From the NCBI GenBank assembly GCA_963821715.1, contig CAWGET010000002.1, forward strand, positions 124,001-188,000: a stretch of 64,000 nt of DNA, written 5' to 3'. The position numbers and the translations under genes are program-made. Numbering within the stretch: the first letter of the stretch is position 1; each line of letters starts with the position of its first letter. The stretch comes from CAWGET01 sp963821715 (GTDB lineage Bacteria > Bacteroidota > Ignavibacteria > Ignavibacteriales > Melioribacteraceae). The notes under the pieces were generated by a model that saw only the letters and a program-made list of their open reading frames with translations, searched no databases and was not told the origin of the DNA. Of the stretch, positions 26,911 through 35,575 are shown piece by piece.

Positions 26911-27555
26911 CTATTTTACTTTAACTCCCAAACCGATTCCGTCTCCTACTGGAATGATCGTAGTTTCCAAAGAATATTGAGTTGAAAATATTTTATTGAA
27001 TTCGCGAATATGTTTAGTCGATTCTTTGTAAGCTGCAGGGACTTTCGATTTTGCGGCGTAACTGTGCCAAAGCAGATTATCGATAAAGATCATTCCTCCC
27101 TTTTTTAAAAGCATCAGCGCGAAATAAAATAATTTTTCGTAATCTTCCTTGTCGGCGTCAAGAAAAATAAAATCATATTTTTTATCTAATTTAGGAAGAA
27201 CCTCCAGCGCGTCTCCGAAAATTATGTTTATTTTTTCGTCCAAGCCCGCTTTATCAATAAACCTTTCGGCTATTTCCACATTGTCTTTACTTATCTCGAT
27301 AGTATCGACAGAACTTTTTTTACTTAATTTAGAAGCGATTCTTATTGAAGAATAAGCGATGGCAGTTCCAATTTCCAAAACAGATTTAGGCTGCTTCAGC
27401 AAAATTAATTGTTCGAGCAATTCAGCCGCGTTCCAATCTAAAATGGGAACTTTATTTTTGGAAGCGAATTCTTCCATCTCTTTAATAACTTCAGACGGTT
27501 CTTTGCGGAGTTTTTCAAGATATTTAATCTGCGAAGGATAAAGTATTTGGTCCAT
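26911..27555 (-). CDS. O-methyltransferase (SAM-dependent, CCoAOMT-like)
   Basis: Cytoplasmic class I SAM-dependent methyltransferase of the O-methyltransferase family 3 (related to caffeoyl-CoA and catechol O-methyltransferases). Motif I is VLEIGTAIAYSSIRIA, the acidic SAM-ribose residue lies in DTIEISKDNVEIA, and the metal-binding motif is FIFLDADKEDYEK with FIDNLLW after it. Length of 214 residues is typical of the bacterial YrrM-like branch, where tRNA wobble-uridine O-methylation (TrmR) is known for some members. Which substrate applies here is not determinable. It lies downstream of nothing on its strand (the convergent Rrf2 gene ends 132 bases away), and 320 bases separate its start from the end of the protease gene. 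Confidence 0.9.
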   Translation of the reverse strand: MDQILYPSQIKYLEKLRKEPSEVIKEMEEFASKNKVPILDWNAAELLEQLILLKQPKSVLEIGTAIAYSSIRIASKLSKKSSVDTIEISKDNVEIAERFIDKAGLDEKINIIFGDALEVLPKLDKKYDFIFLDADKEDYEKLFYFALMLLKKGGMIFIDNLLWHSYAAKSKVPAAYKESTKHIREFNKIFSTQYSLETTIIPVGDGIGLGVKVK

Positions 27556-27875
27556 AACATTCCATGTTTTTTAAGAAGATTAACTTTTTCTAATATAACT
27601 CACTCCACGTAAAAAGTAAATTTTATTAAATGATTAAAAAAAGAAAAATCAATTAGATAAAAAATTAGAGTGGATATTTACACTGTTATGCTTTTATGAC
27701 GAAAGATTTACTTTAGTTTCTCGTAACTTGTTTCTCAATACTGCTTCAATACTGCATTCGCGGCAAGCAATAAAAGAATAAGAAACCTTCTCATCAGTAA
27801 TAGAGAAAGGATTAAAGAAATTGCGGTTAAGCACTGGTGCTGAGCCAATTTATTGTGGAATGATTATTATTGTCG
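27556..27875. other. Intergenic region between O-methyltransferase and subtilase genes
   Basis: 320 bases, AT-rich, no supportable gene in either strand. It should hold the O-methyltransferase promoter (leftward). A short direct repeat CAATACTGC occurs twice, near 27737-27756. I see no clear terminator after the subtilase gene. Confidence 0.5.
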
Positions 27876-29829
27876 CTATTTCAGAAGAACCATTTTCTTT
27901 GAGTATAATTTGCCTTCAATTTTCAGCGAATAAATATAAGGTCCGCTAGATACAATTTCTCCGGCGTCATTTTTTCCATTCCAGACTAAAATATTCCGTG
28001 CGGCGCTTTTCCCGTTAAATAAAGTTCTAACTTTCTGTCCGAGAATATTGTAAATAGTTAAGGAAGCCGGTAAATCCGGATTAGCGTCAAATTCTATTGT
28101 TGTAGAAATATTAAAAGGATTCGGATAATTATTATGAAGCGTAAAAGATTCCGGCAAATTATTATTTACTGAAGTAACTGTTCCTATCAAATAGTCGCTT
28201 GTATCAAAAGTATAGACTCCCGTATCCGGCAATTTTTTTGTTTTCCCTTCGGCATCCTTAAAGGAAATATTAAAATTATAATTCCCGCTAATACCATCAT
28301 CGGGAATATCGGCTAAGAACGTATTTCCCAATTTCTGCATCGCCAGATTTTCTACATTATTTGAATTTTCATCTATTAGTTCCAGTCTAACCGAACTTGC
28401 GTCGATTACGTCGTCGTTTAAAAACGTTTTTATTATTTGTAGCCGGTCATTTTCTAACACTTTAACATTCGGATATTCAATCGCCCGTTTAGCCGAAGCT
28501 AGTCCATATCCAATTTTATTATTTGGTCTTTCATAGTTATCTGCCGTAGCAATTATTATATCTCTTACTTGTTTGTTATTCAGATGCGGATGAGCCGAAA
28601 GCAAGAGACCGGTAATACCCGCTACAATCGGCGCTGAAAAAGAGGTTCCGTCTCCTGTATAATATGAGCCCGAAGCTGATGCCACATATACGTTTTGACC
28701 CATTGCCGTAACTTCCGGTTTAATTCTTCCATCGGATGTGGGACCGTTTGAACTGAAGCTTGTTACTCTATTCGAGGCGTCCACCGCTCCGACTGTCAAG
28801 ACATTAAATGCGTCCGCAGGCGAAGTTATATAAGACCATCTAGTCGTTCCCTTCATTGCCTGCTGAAGTAACCGTTACTACTCCTAAATCAAAAGCAATG
28901 TTTGCGGCTCTGCTCACAATGGTAGTATTTCCGTCCATATCCGCATAGGTATAATCTTCTTCGTCTCCTTCAAATTCGCTGTATCCTAAAGAACTTGTTA
29001 CTATATCCGCTCCTCGGTTTTCAAGCCATTCAAGTGCCGCCGCGTAGTTATCTTCCTCAATTCTCGATTCGCCTCTTAAGTCTTCGGTTTTTGCAAGAAG
29101 AAAGGATGAATTAAAAGAAGAGCCGATAAATTTATCTTTCTGAAAACCACCAATGAGTGATAAAACACTTGTTCCGTGATTGTGCTGAGTTGGAACATCT
29201 TCGGATTCATTTTCGGTAACAGAATCACCAAAAACAAAATCTCTTTCCGCCAGCACGTCAATACTATCGAGAGCCGGATGAGTTTTCCATTTGAAACCGG
29301 TATCTAAAATTCCTATTAAAACTCCTTCGCCAGTAATTCCCGCTTTGTGAACCTGCGGAATATCAGATAAATCCATTTGAGTGAATGACGAGCCGTAACC
29401 GAATTGAGTAACGGCATTATATGAATTACCTGTCTCTAAATTAACTTTAAGTTTCCTCACCGATTCAATTTTTTTTACAAAAGGAAATTCTTCAATCTCA
29501 CGTTTCTGCTCACTTGTTAAATATGCAGAAACAGCGTTAAACCATTTTAGAGTATGAACGATTTCCGCTCCGGTATTTTTTACCTTTTCTATGTAATTTT
29601 CATTAACCGGCAAATCTTCAAATGTGATATATTTTTCATCCAATACTTTTTTTCTTCGTTCAAGCGCTTTTGGAGATAACCCTTCTTCCGCTTTTTGCAG
29701 TGCCTCCGGCGACTTGCTTAAGTGTCCTGCGGTGACTTCTTTTTCATTGAAATAAATAAAGTATTTATTCTGAGCAAACGCTGCAGTTGTAAAAAAAACA
29801 ATAAAAAATGTATAAAGTATTTTTTTCAT
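27876..29829 (-). pseudogene. Subtilisin-like S8 serine protease with type IX sorting domain, frameshifted
   Basis: Secreted subtilase of about 650 residues, split into two frames. The upstream part (29829 down to 28840) has a signal peptide (MKKILYTFFIVFFTTAAFAQ), an N-terminal prodomain-like region, the catalytic aspartate in GILDTGFKW and histidine in QHNHGTSVLSLIGG, and stops just after TSAGNEGND. The downstream part (frame open from about 28856 to 27876) resumes with WSYITSPADAFNVLTVGAV, carries the catalytic serine in GDGTSFSAPIVAG and ends in a YPNPFN sorting domain. One extra base near 28840-28846 explains the split; without it the text would read GNDRWSYITSP. One base separates the gene from lepB upstream. 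It may be functional if the break is an assembly error. Confidence 0.85.
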
Positions 29830-29830
29830 A

Positions 29831-30727
29831 TTAATTCACCAACTTTGCAATCCGGTTTAATCTTACAGAACCAAGAAGTTTGAAAAAATCCGCCATTGGT
29901 ATGCTCGGGTTCCAAGACCAATAGATCATTATCGCCTCGCCGATTACAGCTTGACGCGGCACAAATCCCCAGAATCGGCTGTCGGAACTGTCGTCTCTGT
30001 TATCGCCCATCATAAAATAAAAATCTTGTTTAATAAGATAAGTATCTGCCGGTTTTCCGTCGATGTAAATTTGGTTTCCTTCAACCGTAACTACTCTCCG
30101 CTGAAAATCTCTGTCGATTATCGCCCTGTAAATTTCAATATTTGTGGGTGTTAGTTTTACTAAATCACCTTTTTTAGGGATAATGAGCGGTCCATAATTA
30201 TCCTTGTTCCATCCGCTTCCCTTGGGGAAAATCCCAGGCTGCGGAATTCCTGCGGGAATAATATTGTAATCTAAATATTGTATGTTTGTCGGACGATAGA
30301 ATTCTTCTCCGTTTATAAAAATCACTTTGTTTACAATTTCCAAAGTATCTCCTGCAACCGCGACGCATCTTTTAACATAATTCATAATATCTTCGGAATA
30401 GAGTTCGTCCCTGTCTCCCGGATATTCAAAAACCACGATATCCTTTTTCTCCGGTTCATCCAAAGCCGGAAGTTGAAAATATGGCAGAGAAACATTAGTA
30501 AAAGGAATATTACGCGGAGACGATGAACCGTAAATAAATTTATTAACAAATAAGAAATCGCCAACCATTATTGTTTTTTCCATTGAACCGGTAGGAACCC
30601 GGGATGTTTCGATTAAAAAACTTTTTATCAGGAAAGCCGCTATCAGTGCAAAGAGCAAGTTTTTTATAAACTCGTATGATTTTTTTTGATAACCGTTTGA
30701 ATTTTTGTTCACAGGATTTTTAGACAA
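29831..30727 (-). CDS. lepB: Signal peptidase I
   Basis: Membrane-bound protease that removes signal peptides of exported preproteins. One N-terminal membrane segment (LLFALIAAFLIKSFLIETS) is followed by the catalytic serine motif SRVPTGSMEKTIMVGD, the lysine-containing NYVKRCVAVAGD, and the C-terminal conserved block MMGDNRDDSSDSRFWGFV. Length is 298 residues, with an insertion between the conserved boxes as in Bacteroidota enzymes. The start is the first ATG in frame. The secreted subtilase gene follows one base after its stop. LepA, the usual operon partner of lepB, lies upstream on the same strand but 196 bases away. Confidence 0.96.
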   Translation of the reverse strand: MSKNPVNKNSNGYQKKSYEFIKNLLFALIAAFLIKSFLIETSRVPTGSMEKTIMVGDFLFVNKFIYGSSSPRNIPFTNVSLPYFQLPALDEPEKKDIVVFEYPGDRDELYSEDIMNYVKRCVAVAGDTLEIVNKVIFINGEEFYRPTNIQYLDYNIIPAGIPQPGIFPKGSGWNKDNYGPLIIPKKGDLVKLTPTNIEIYRAIIDRDFQRRVVTVEGNQIYIDGKPADTYLIKQDFYFMMGDNRDDSSDSRFWGFVPRQAVIGEAIMIYWSWNPSIPMADFFKLLGSVRLNRIAKLVN

Positions 30728-30923
30728 GATCCATCTTCCTATTTTTTTATTTTTATTATTATTAGAAACCCGAAACGACGTTTTTGTTTCAATTATGCAT
30801 TAATAAAGTCGAGACCATAATAATTTATTTCTGTGTCTGTCCTCTTTACTTCTGGAAATATATAATCCCTTCAGGATTCCATTTGGATTTTTTCAAACTA
30901 AATCACGGTTTGGCTTGTTTCAA

Positions 30924-32714
30924 CTAATCCAATTGGAGCACTGCCAAAAATGCTTCTTGCGGAATTTCTACATTTCCAACCTGTTTCATTCTTTTCTTCC
31001 CTTCTTTCTGCTTCTCGAGAAGTTTTCTTTTTCTTGTTATATCGCCACCATAACATTTAGCCAAAACATTTTTCCTGAGAGCTTTAATATTTGTGCGGGA
31101 AATTACTTTGTTGCCAACGGCCGCTTGAACAGCTATTTCAAACATCTGCCGGGGAATAAGATCTTTCAATTTTGAACTCACCTTTCTTCCCCAATCATAA
31201 GCTTTATCGCGGTGAACTATAACCGAAAGCGCGTCGACTTTCTCACCGTTCAGCATAATATCCAGCCGCACAAGATCCGATTCTTTGTATCCGATATATT
31301 CATAATCGAATGACGCGTATCCGCGCGATATAGATTTTAATTTATCGTAGAAGTCGAAAATTATTTCCGATAAAGGAAATTCGAACTGAAGATCGGCACG
31401 GGTCGGATCAATATAATCGGTATTTTTATAGTTACCCCTTTTTTCGATAGCGAGCTGCATTATGCTGCCCAGATATTCGCTCGGCGTTACAATCTGCGCT
31501 TTTATAAACGGTTCTTCAATTCTATCAATATCTCCGACTTCGGGGAGTTCCGCGGGATTATCGACTATAAGTTTTTCTCCGTTTTTCGTAAGGACTATAT
31601 ATTCAACGTTAGGTAGTGTAGTTACAAGCGATTGTTCATATTCGCGCTCTAATCTCTCCTGCACAATTTCCATGTGGAGCATGCCTAAGAATCCGCATCG
31701 GAAGCCGAAACCAAGCGCCGCGGAAGTTTCCGGAATAAAAAACAACGCCGAATCATTCAAACGCAATTTATCGAGAGCGTCGCGAAGGTCTTCGTAGTCA
31801 TCGGAATTGGTTGGATACAAACCGCTGTAAACCATCGGTTTAATTTCTTTGTAGCCGGGAAGTCTTTTATCCGCGCCGTTTTTTACTAACGTAACGGTAT
31901 CACCGACTTTTGTATCGTGGACGTCTTTAGCTCCCGCTATTAAATATCCAACATTACCTGCTTCTAGTTTTTTTGTTTTAACGCGCGATAAACCGAGAAC
32001 TCCTATTTCTTCCGCCTGGAAATATTTATCGTTAGCGAAAAATTTTATATCGTCCTTTTCTTTCAGCACTCCGTTAAAAACCCTAATGTAAGCCACAGCG
32101 CCTCTGTAGGAATCGAACACAGAATCAAATATCAAAGCCTGAAGCGGTCCGTTCGGGTCACCTTTCGGCGGAGGAATTCTATTCACAACTGCTTCAAGAA
32201 TTTCGTCAATCCCCTCGCGTGTTTTTGCGCTCGCTAAAATAATTTCATCTTCTTCACATCCGATCAAATCGATAATCTGATGTTTTACAGTATCTATCAT
32301 CGCACTTGGCAAATCAATTTTGTTGATGACGGGAATTATTTCCAAATCCGCCGCAACCGCCAGATACAAATTACTAATGGTCTGGGCTTCAACTCCCTGT
32401 GCTGCATCAACAATTAAAACGGCGCCTTCGCAAGCTGCAAGTGATCTGGAAACTTCGTAGGAAAAATCAACATGACCGGGAGTATCGATCAAATTAAAAG
32501 TATATTCTTTTTTATCTTCAGCCTTGTATTTCATCTGAATAGCGTGGGATTTTATAGTAATTCCCCGCTCGCGTTCCAGATCCATATTGTCCAAAAGCTG
32601 TTCTTTCGATTCCCTGGCCGTAACCGTACCGGTCCGCTCCAAAAGCCCGTCAGCAATTGTGGATTTACCGTGATCTATATGTGCAACAATGCAAAAATTT
32701 CTTATCTGTTCCAT
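30924..32714 (-). CDS. lepA: Elongation factor 4 (LepA)
   Basis: Ribosome-associated GTPase that promotes back-translocation and helps ribosome assembly under stress. G1 is AHIDHGKSTIADGLLERTG, G3 DTPGHVDFSYEVSRSL, G4 VINKIDLPSA. The C-terminal LepA-specific domain includes DILNGEKVDALS-like text (here DIMLNGEKVDALSVIVHRD), then RKVSSKLKDLIPRQMFEIAV and the terminal AKCYGGDITRKRKLLEKQKE. Length of 596 residues is standard and no key residue is missing. It precedes lepB on the same strand, the arrangement known from E. coli, although with an unusually wide gap. Confidence 0.98.
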   Translation of the reverse strand: MEQIRNFCIVAHIDHGKSTIADGLLERTGTVTARESKEQLLDNMDLERERGITIKSHAIQMKYKAEDKKEYTFNLIDTPGHVDFSYEVSRSLAACEGAVLIVDAAQGVEAQTISNLYLAVAADLEIIPVINKIDLPSAMIDTVKHQIIDLIGCEEDEIILASAKTREGIDEILEAVVNRIPPPKGDPNGPLQALIFDSVFDSYRGAVAYIRVFNGVLKEKDDIKFFANDKYFQAEEIGVLGLSRVKTKKLEAGNVGYLIAGAKDVHDTKVGDTVTLVKNGADKRLPGYKEIKPMVYSGLYPTNSDDYEDLRDALDKLRLNDSALFFIPETSAALGFGFRCGFLGMLHMEIVQERLEREYEQSLVTTLPNVEYIVLTKNGEKLIVDNPAELPEVGDIDRIEEPFIKAQIVTPSEYLGSIMQLAIEKRGNYKNTDYIDPTRADLQFEFPLSEIIFDFYDKLKSISRGYASFDYEYIGYKESDLVRLDIMLNGEKVDALSVIVHRDKAYDWGRKVSSKLKDLIPRQMFEIAVQAAVGNKVISRTNIKALRKNVLAKCYGGDITRKRKLLEKQKEGKKRMKQVGNVEIPQEAFLAVLQLD

Positions 32715-32966
32715 GTATTCTATTATTATTTAACTCGAAAATATACACATTGGAAGAAGGAAATTCAATCTAATAAAATTATTGAGTGTTGGAAGTAGAG
32801 TACCTTCCGCTTTATATTCGAATAAAAAATATTCTACTTATATTAAGAGAAAGGAATTTACAGTACGTTCATCGCATGTTAAAATTTTGCCAATAATTTA
32901 GTTTTCTCTTCCACCATTCGTGTATTATTTTTGAATTTATTATGTTTGAATAAAAAAGCGAAAGTT

Positions 32967-34808
32967 ATGAAAAAATTAATTCTGATAATTCTACTCTTAC
33001 CAATTCTTTCACATGCACAGGAATATAAATTCGCGTGGATAAGCGATATTCACACCGGATATCCTACGGCGGAAGCCGATCTCGATTCGGTTGTCGGTCT
33101 TATCAATTCATTTGATGATCTAAAATTTCTGATTGCTTCCGGAGATATAGCCGAAAAAGGAAAAGTATCCGAACTTGAAAAAGCTAAATCCATTTTCGAT
33201 AAACTAAAAATTCCTTATCATATAATTCCCGGAAATCACGACACTAAGTGGAGCGAAACCGGAACCGTTGGTTTTTCCGATGTTTTCGGCGACGATAAAT
33301 TTTCATTTATCCAAAATAATACTCTATTCCTCGGCGTCAATACCGGCGTTCCGATGCGCGGCGGCGGCGGACATTTTAAACCCGAAGATCTTGAATGGTT
33401 AAAATCCAACATCAATAAAAATGACAGCTATGATGAGATTTTTGTTACAGTTCATCATCCGCCCGATTCTTCTATAGATAATTGGTTTGAGTTAAATAAC
33501 ATTTTGTATGATAAAAAATATTCTTTCATTTTTACGGGACACGGACATAATAACGAGATCCATAACTTCAACGGAATAAAAGGCGCTACAGGCCGATCCA
33601 CACTTAGACAAAATAAAAATAGTTACGGATTCACAATCGTTCATAATACACCCGATTCTCTTTTATTTTACGAAGTCGGGAAAGATACAATTCCGGAACT
33701 TTGGGCTTCTATAAAAAAAATTGATACTGCAAAAATTGAATATGTTGATTCCGCAAAATTTTTTGTTTCCGATTCAGTTGAACTTTTGTGGAAAACCAAT
33801 TTAAATTCAACTCTTTCAGCGCCGCTTTTAACTTGGGAGGATAAAATTTACTCTGCCGATTTATCAGGTATCCTTTCCTGCTTCGATTCTACAGGAAATA
33901 TTTTATGGGATTACGACGCATTCGGCAATGTGATAAGCAGGCCGGCAATCGCAGACGAGATTGTTGCCGTAGGAAATGTACGCGGCGATCTTACAACCCT
34001 TGATGCCGAAACCGGAGAGCAAATTCTCTCCATAGGTTTTGACGACGCAATCACTTCTCAATTGATAACAATTGATTACAAAGGCACAAAACAATTGATG
34101 ATGCCGAAAAACACAAATTCAAATGCTGCTGTTGTAATCGGAACTTCATCCGGAAATATTTATTGCTACGATCTTGAAACGCTGCAGGAACTATGGACTA
34201 ACAAGAGCGCTAAAGGAATGATCGAAACCCGGCCGCTCTATATCGAAGACAAAATCATTTTCGGAAGCTGGGACGGATACCTTTACTGCATAGACGCGCG
34301 CAACGGGACATTACTATGGAAGTGGACGGAAAACGAAAACTTCTATTATTCTCCCGCCGCCGTAGTGCCTCAAACGGACGGAAAATATATTTTCATTTCC
34401 ACACCGGATAAATTTGTTTCCGCCGTTGATTTGCTGTTGGGGAAAACTGTCTGGCGCAAGGATATGCAGGGATGGGAATCTTTGGGTATTTCAAACGACA
34501 GCTCGAAAATATTTGTTAAGGGAGTTAAGGATAATTTTTACATCGTATCACCTAAAGACGGTAAAATAATTTCTAAGACAGGTATTAATTTCGGTCTCGA
34601 TACTATGCCATCTGAACCAATTGAAATTGACAATAAGATTTTGTTCGGAGGAAAAAATGGTTATATTTATTCGATAAACGAAAATGGGAACCACGCGCCA
34701 ATAATATTTACCGGAACTTCGCGGGTTCATTCAATTCAAAAATTCGGCGAAGAAAAATTAGCCGCTTCCAATATGAACGGCACAATCATCGTCTTCAAAA
34801 TGAAATAA
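32967..34808 (+). CDS. Exported metallophosphoesterase fused to a PQQ-type beta-propeller
   Basis: Two-domain exported protein of 613 residues. After a signal peptide (MKKLILIILLLPILSHAQ) comes a calcineurin-like phosphoesterase domain: FAWISDIHTGYP, ASGDIAEKG, IPGNHDTKW, FVTVHHPPD and FTGHGHNNEIHN hold the metal ligands. From about residue 290 a propeller of BamB/PQQ-like repeats follows (LLWKTNLNSTLSAPLLTWED, NILWDYDAFGNVISRP, LWTNKSAKGMIETRPLY). PQQ-dependent dehydrogenase catalysis is not implied. I start at the ATG at 32967 because the signal peptide begins there; 12 more codons are open upstream. The HAD gene starts three bases after its stop. Substrate unknown. Confidence 0.87.
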   Translation: MKKLILIILLLPILSHAQEYKFAWISDIHTGYPTAEADLDSVVGLINSFDDLKFLIASGDIAEKGKVSELEKAKSIFDKLKIPYHIIPGNHDTKWSETGTVGFSDVFGDDKFSFIQNNTLFLGVNTGVPMRGGGGHFKPEDLEWLKSNINKNDSYDEIFVTVHHPPDSSIDNWFELNNILYDKKYSFIFTGHGHNNEIHNFNGIKGATGRSTLRQNKNSYGFTIVHNTPDSLLFYEVGKDTIPELWASIKKIDTAKIEYVDSAKFFVSDSVELLWKTNLNSTLSAPLLTWEDKIYSADLSGILSCFDSTGNILWDYDAFGNVISRPAIADEIVAVGNVRGDLTTLDAETGEQILSIGFDDAITSQLITIDYKGTKQLMMPKNTNSNAAVVIGTSSGNIYCYDLETLQELWTNKSAKGMIETRPLYIEDKIIFGSWDGYLYCIDARNGTLLWKWTENENFYYSPAAVVPQTDGKYIFISTPDKFVSAVDLLLGKTVWRKDMQGWESLGISNDSSKIFVKGVKDNFYIVSPKDGKIISKTGINFGLDTMPSEPIEIDNKILFGGKNGYIYSINENGNHAPIIFTGTSRVHSIQKFGEEKLAASNMNGTIIVFKMK

Positions 34809-34811
34809 TAA

Positions 34812-35459
34812 ATGGAAAAACTTAAAGGAATTATTTTCGACGTTGACGGAACTTTGGCTTCAACAAACAAATTGATTTTTGCTACTTTTAACTATACGAC
34901 TGATAAATATCTTGGGAAAATTTTTACCGAAGAAGAATTGATCGCTTTCTTCGGACCAACCGAAGATGTTATTCTTAAAGAGTTAACTGCAAATAATTTT
35001 GAGAATGCGAGAAAAGATTATTTCAAATTTTATGAAGATAATCACGACGAGTTGGTAAAAACTTTTCCGCGCGTGGAAAATATTCTATTTAGAATTAAAG
35101 AGAAAAATATTCCACTCGGTATTTTTACAGGAAAAGGAAAAGATTCAACAATAATCACATTGCGCAAATTAAATTATCTAAAATATTTTGATTTGGTTGT
35201 AACGGGCGACGATGTAAAAGATCATAAACCTTCACCGGAAGGCATAAATCTTTTTCTTCAAAAATTTGATCTTGAACCGGAAAATGTTTTAATGATAGGC
35301 GACGCTCCTTCGGATATTAAAGCTGCTAAGGACGCCGGAGTTAAAGTCGCTTCCGTTGTTTGGGATAGCTACGCGAAGGAGGAAGTTCTAAGGATGAATG
35401 GCGACATTGTTTTTCACTCTATCGATGAACTTGAAGATTATATAGTAAAAAATACCTAA
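34812..35459 (+). CDS. HAD family hydrolase (phosphoglycolate phosphatase-like)
   Basis: Cytoplasmic phosphatase of 215 residues, HAD subfamily IA. Motif I is IIFDVDGTLAST with the nucleophilic aspartate and general acid, motif II is the threonine in LGIFTGKGKDSTI, motif III is the lysine in VKDHKPSPEG, and motif IV is MIGDAPSDIKAAKDAGVKVA. The helical cap between motifs I and II is of the phosphoglycolate phosphatase/beta-phosphoglucomutase size. It follows the metallophosphoesterase by three bases and precedes the treS-maltokinase gene by 116 bases. A role on a sugar phosphate of the glucan/trehalose pathway (for example a beta-phosphoglucomutase-like step) is conceivable but not shown. Confidence 0.88.
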   Translation: MEKLKGIIFDVDGTLASTNKLIFATFNYTTDKYLGKIFTEEELIAFFGPTEDVILKELTANNFENARKDYFKFYEDNHDELVKTFPRVENILFRIKEKNIPLGIFTGKGKDSTIITLRKLNYLKYFDLVVTGDDVKDHKPSPEGINLFLQKFDLEPENVLMIGDAPSDIKAAKDAGVKVASVVWDSYAKEEVLRMNGDIVFHSIDELEDYIVKNT

Positions 35460-35575
35460 ACTATTCTTTTTCCTTGATTATTGTTTTTTCCGGCAATAAA
35501 TTTTTCATTTGTGTATAATTTTCTTATTCTCCAACTGAGGGCAATCAGTTTTCTGTTAATATTCTAAGGGTTTTT

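Noticed and set aside
33750..34808. PQQ-dependent dehydrogenase activity of the propeller domain
   Set aside because: Only BamB-like repeat blades are visible; the propeller is fused to a phosphoesterase and lacks the dehydrogenase active-site pattern.
34812..35459. HAD gene as trehalose-6-phosphate phosphatase (otsB)
   Set aside because: The cap type and motif spacing fit the phosphoglycolate phosphatase subfamily, not OtsB, and no otsA is present.
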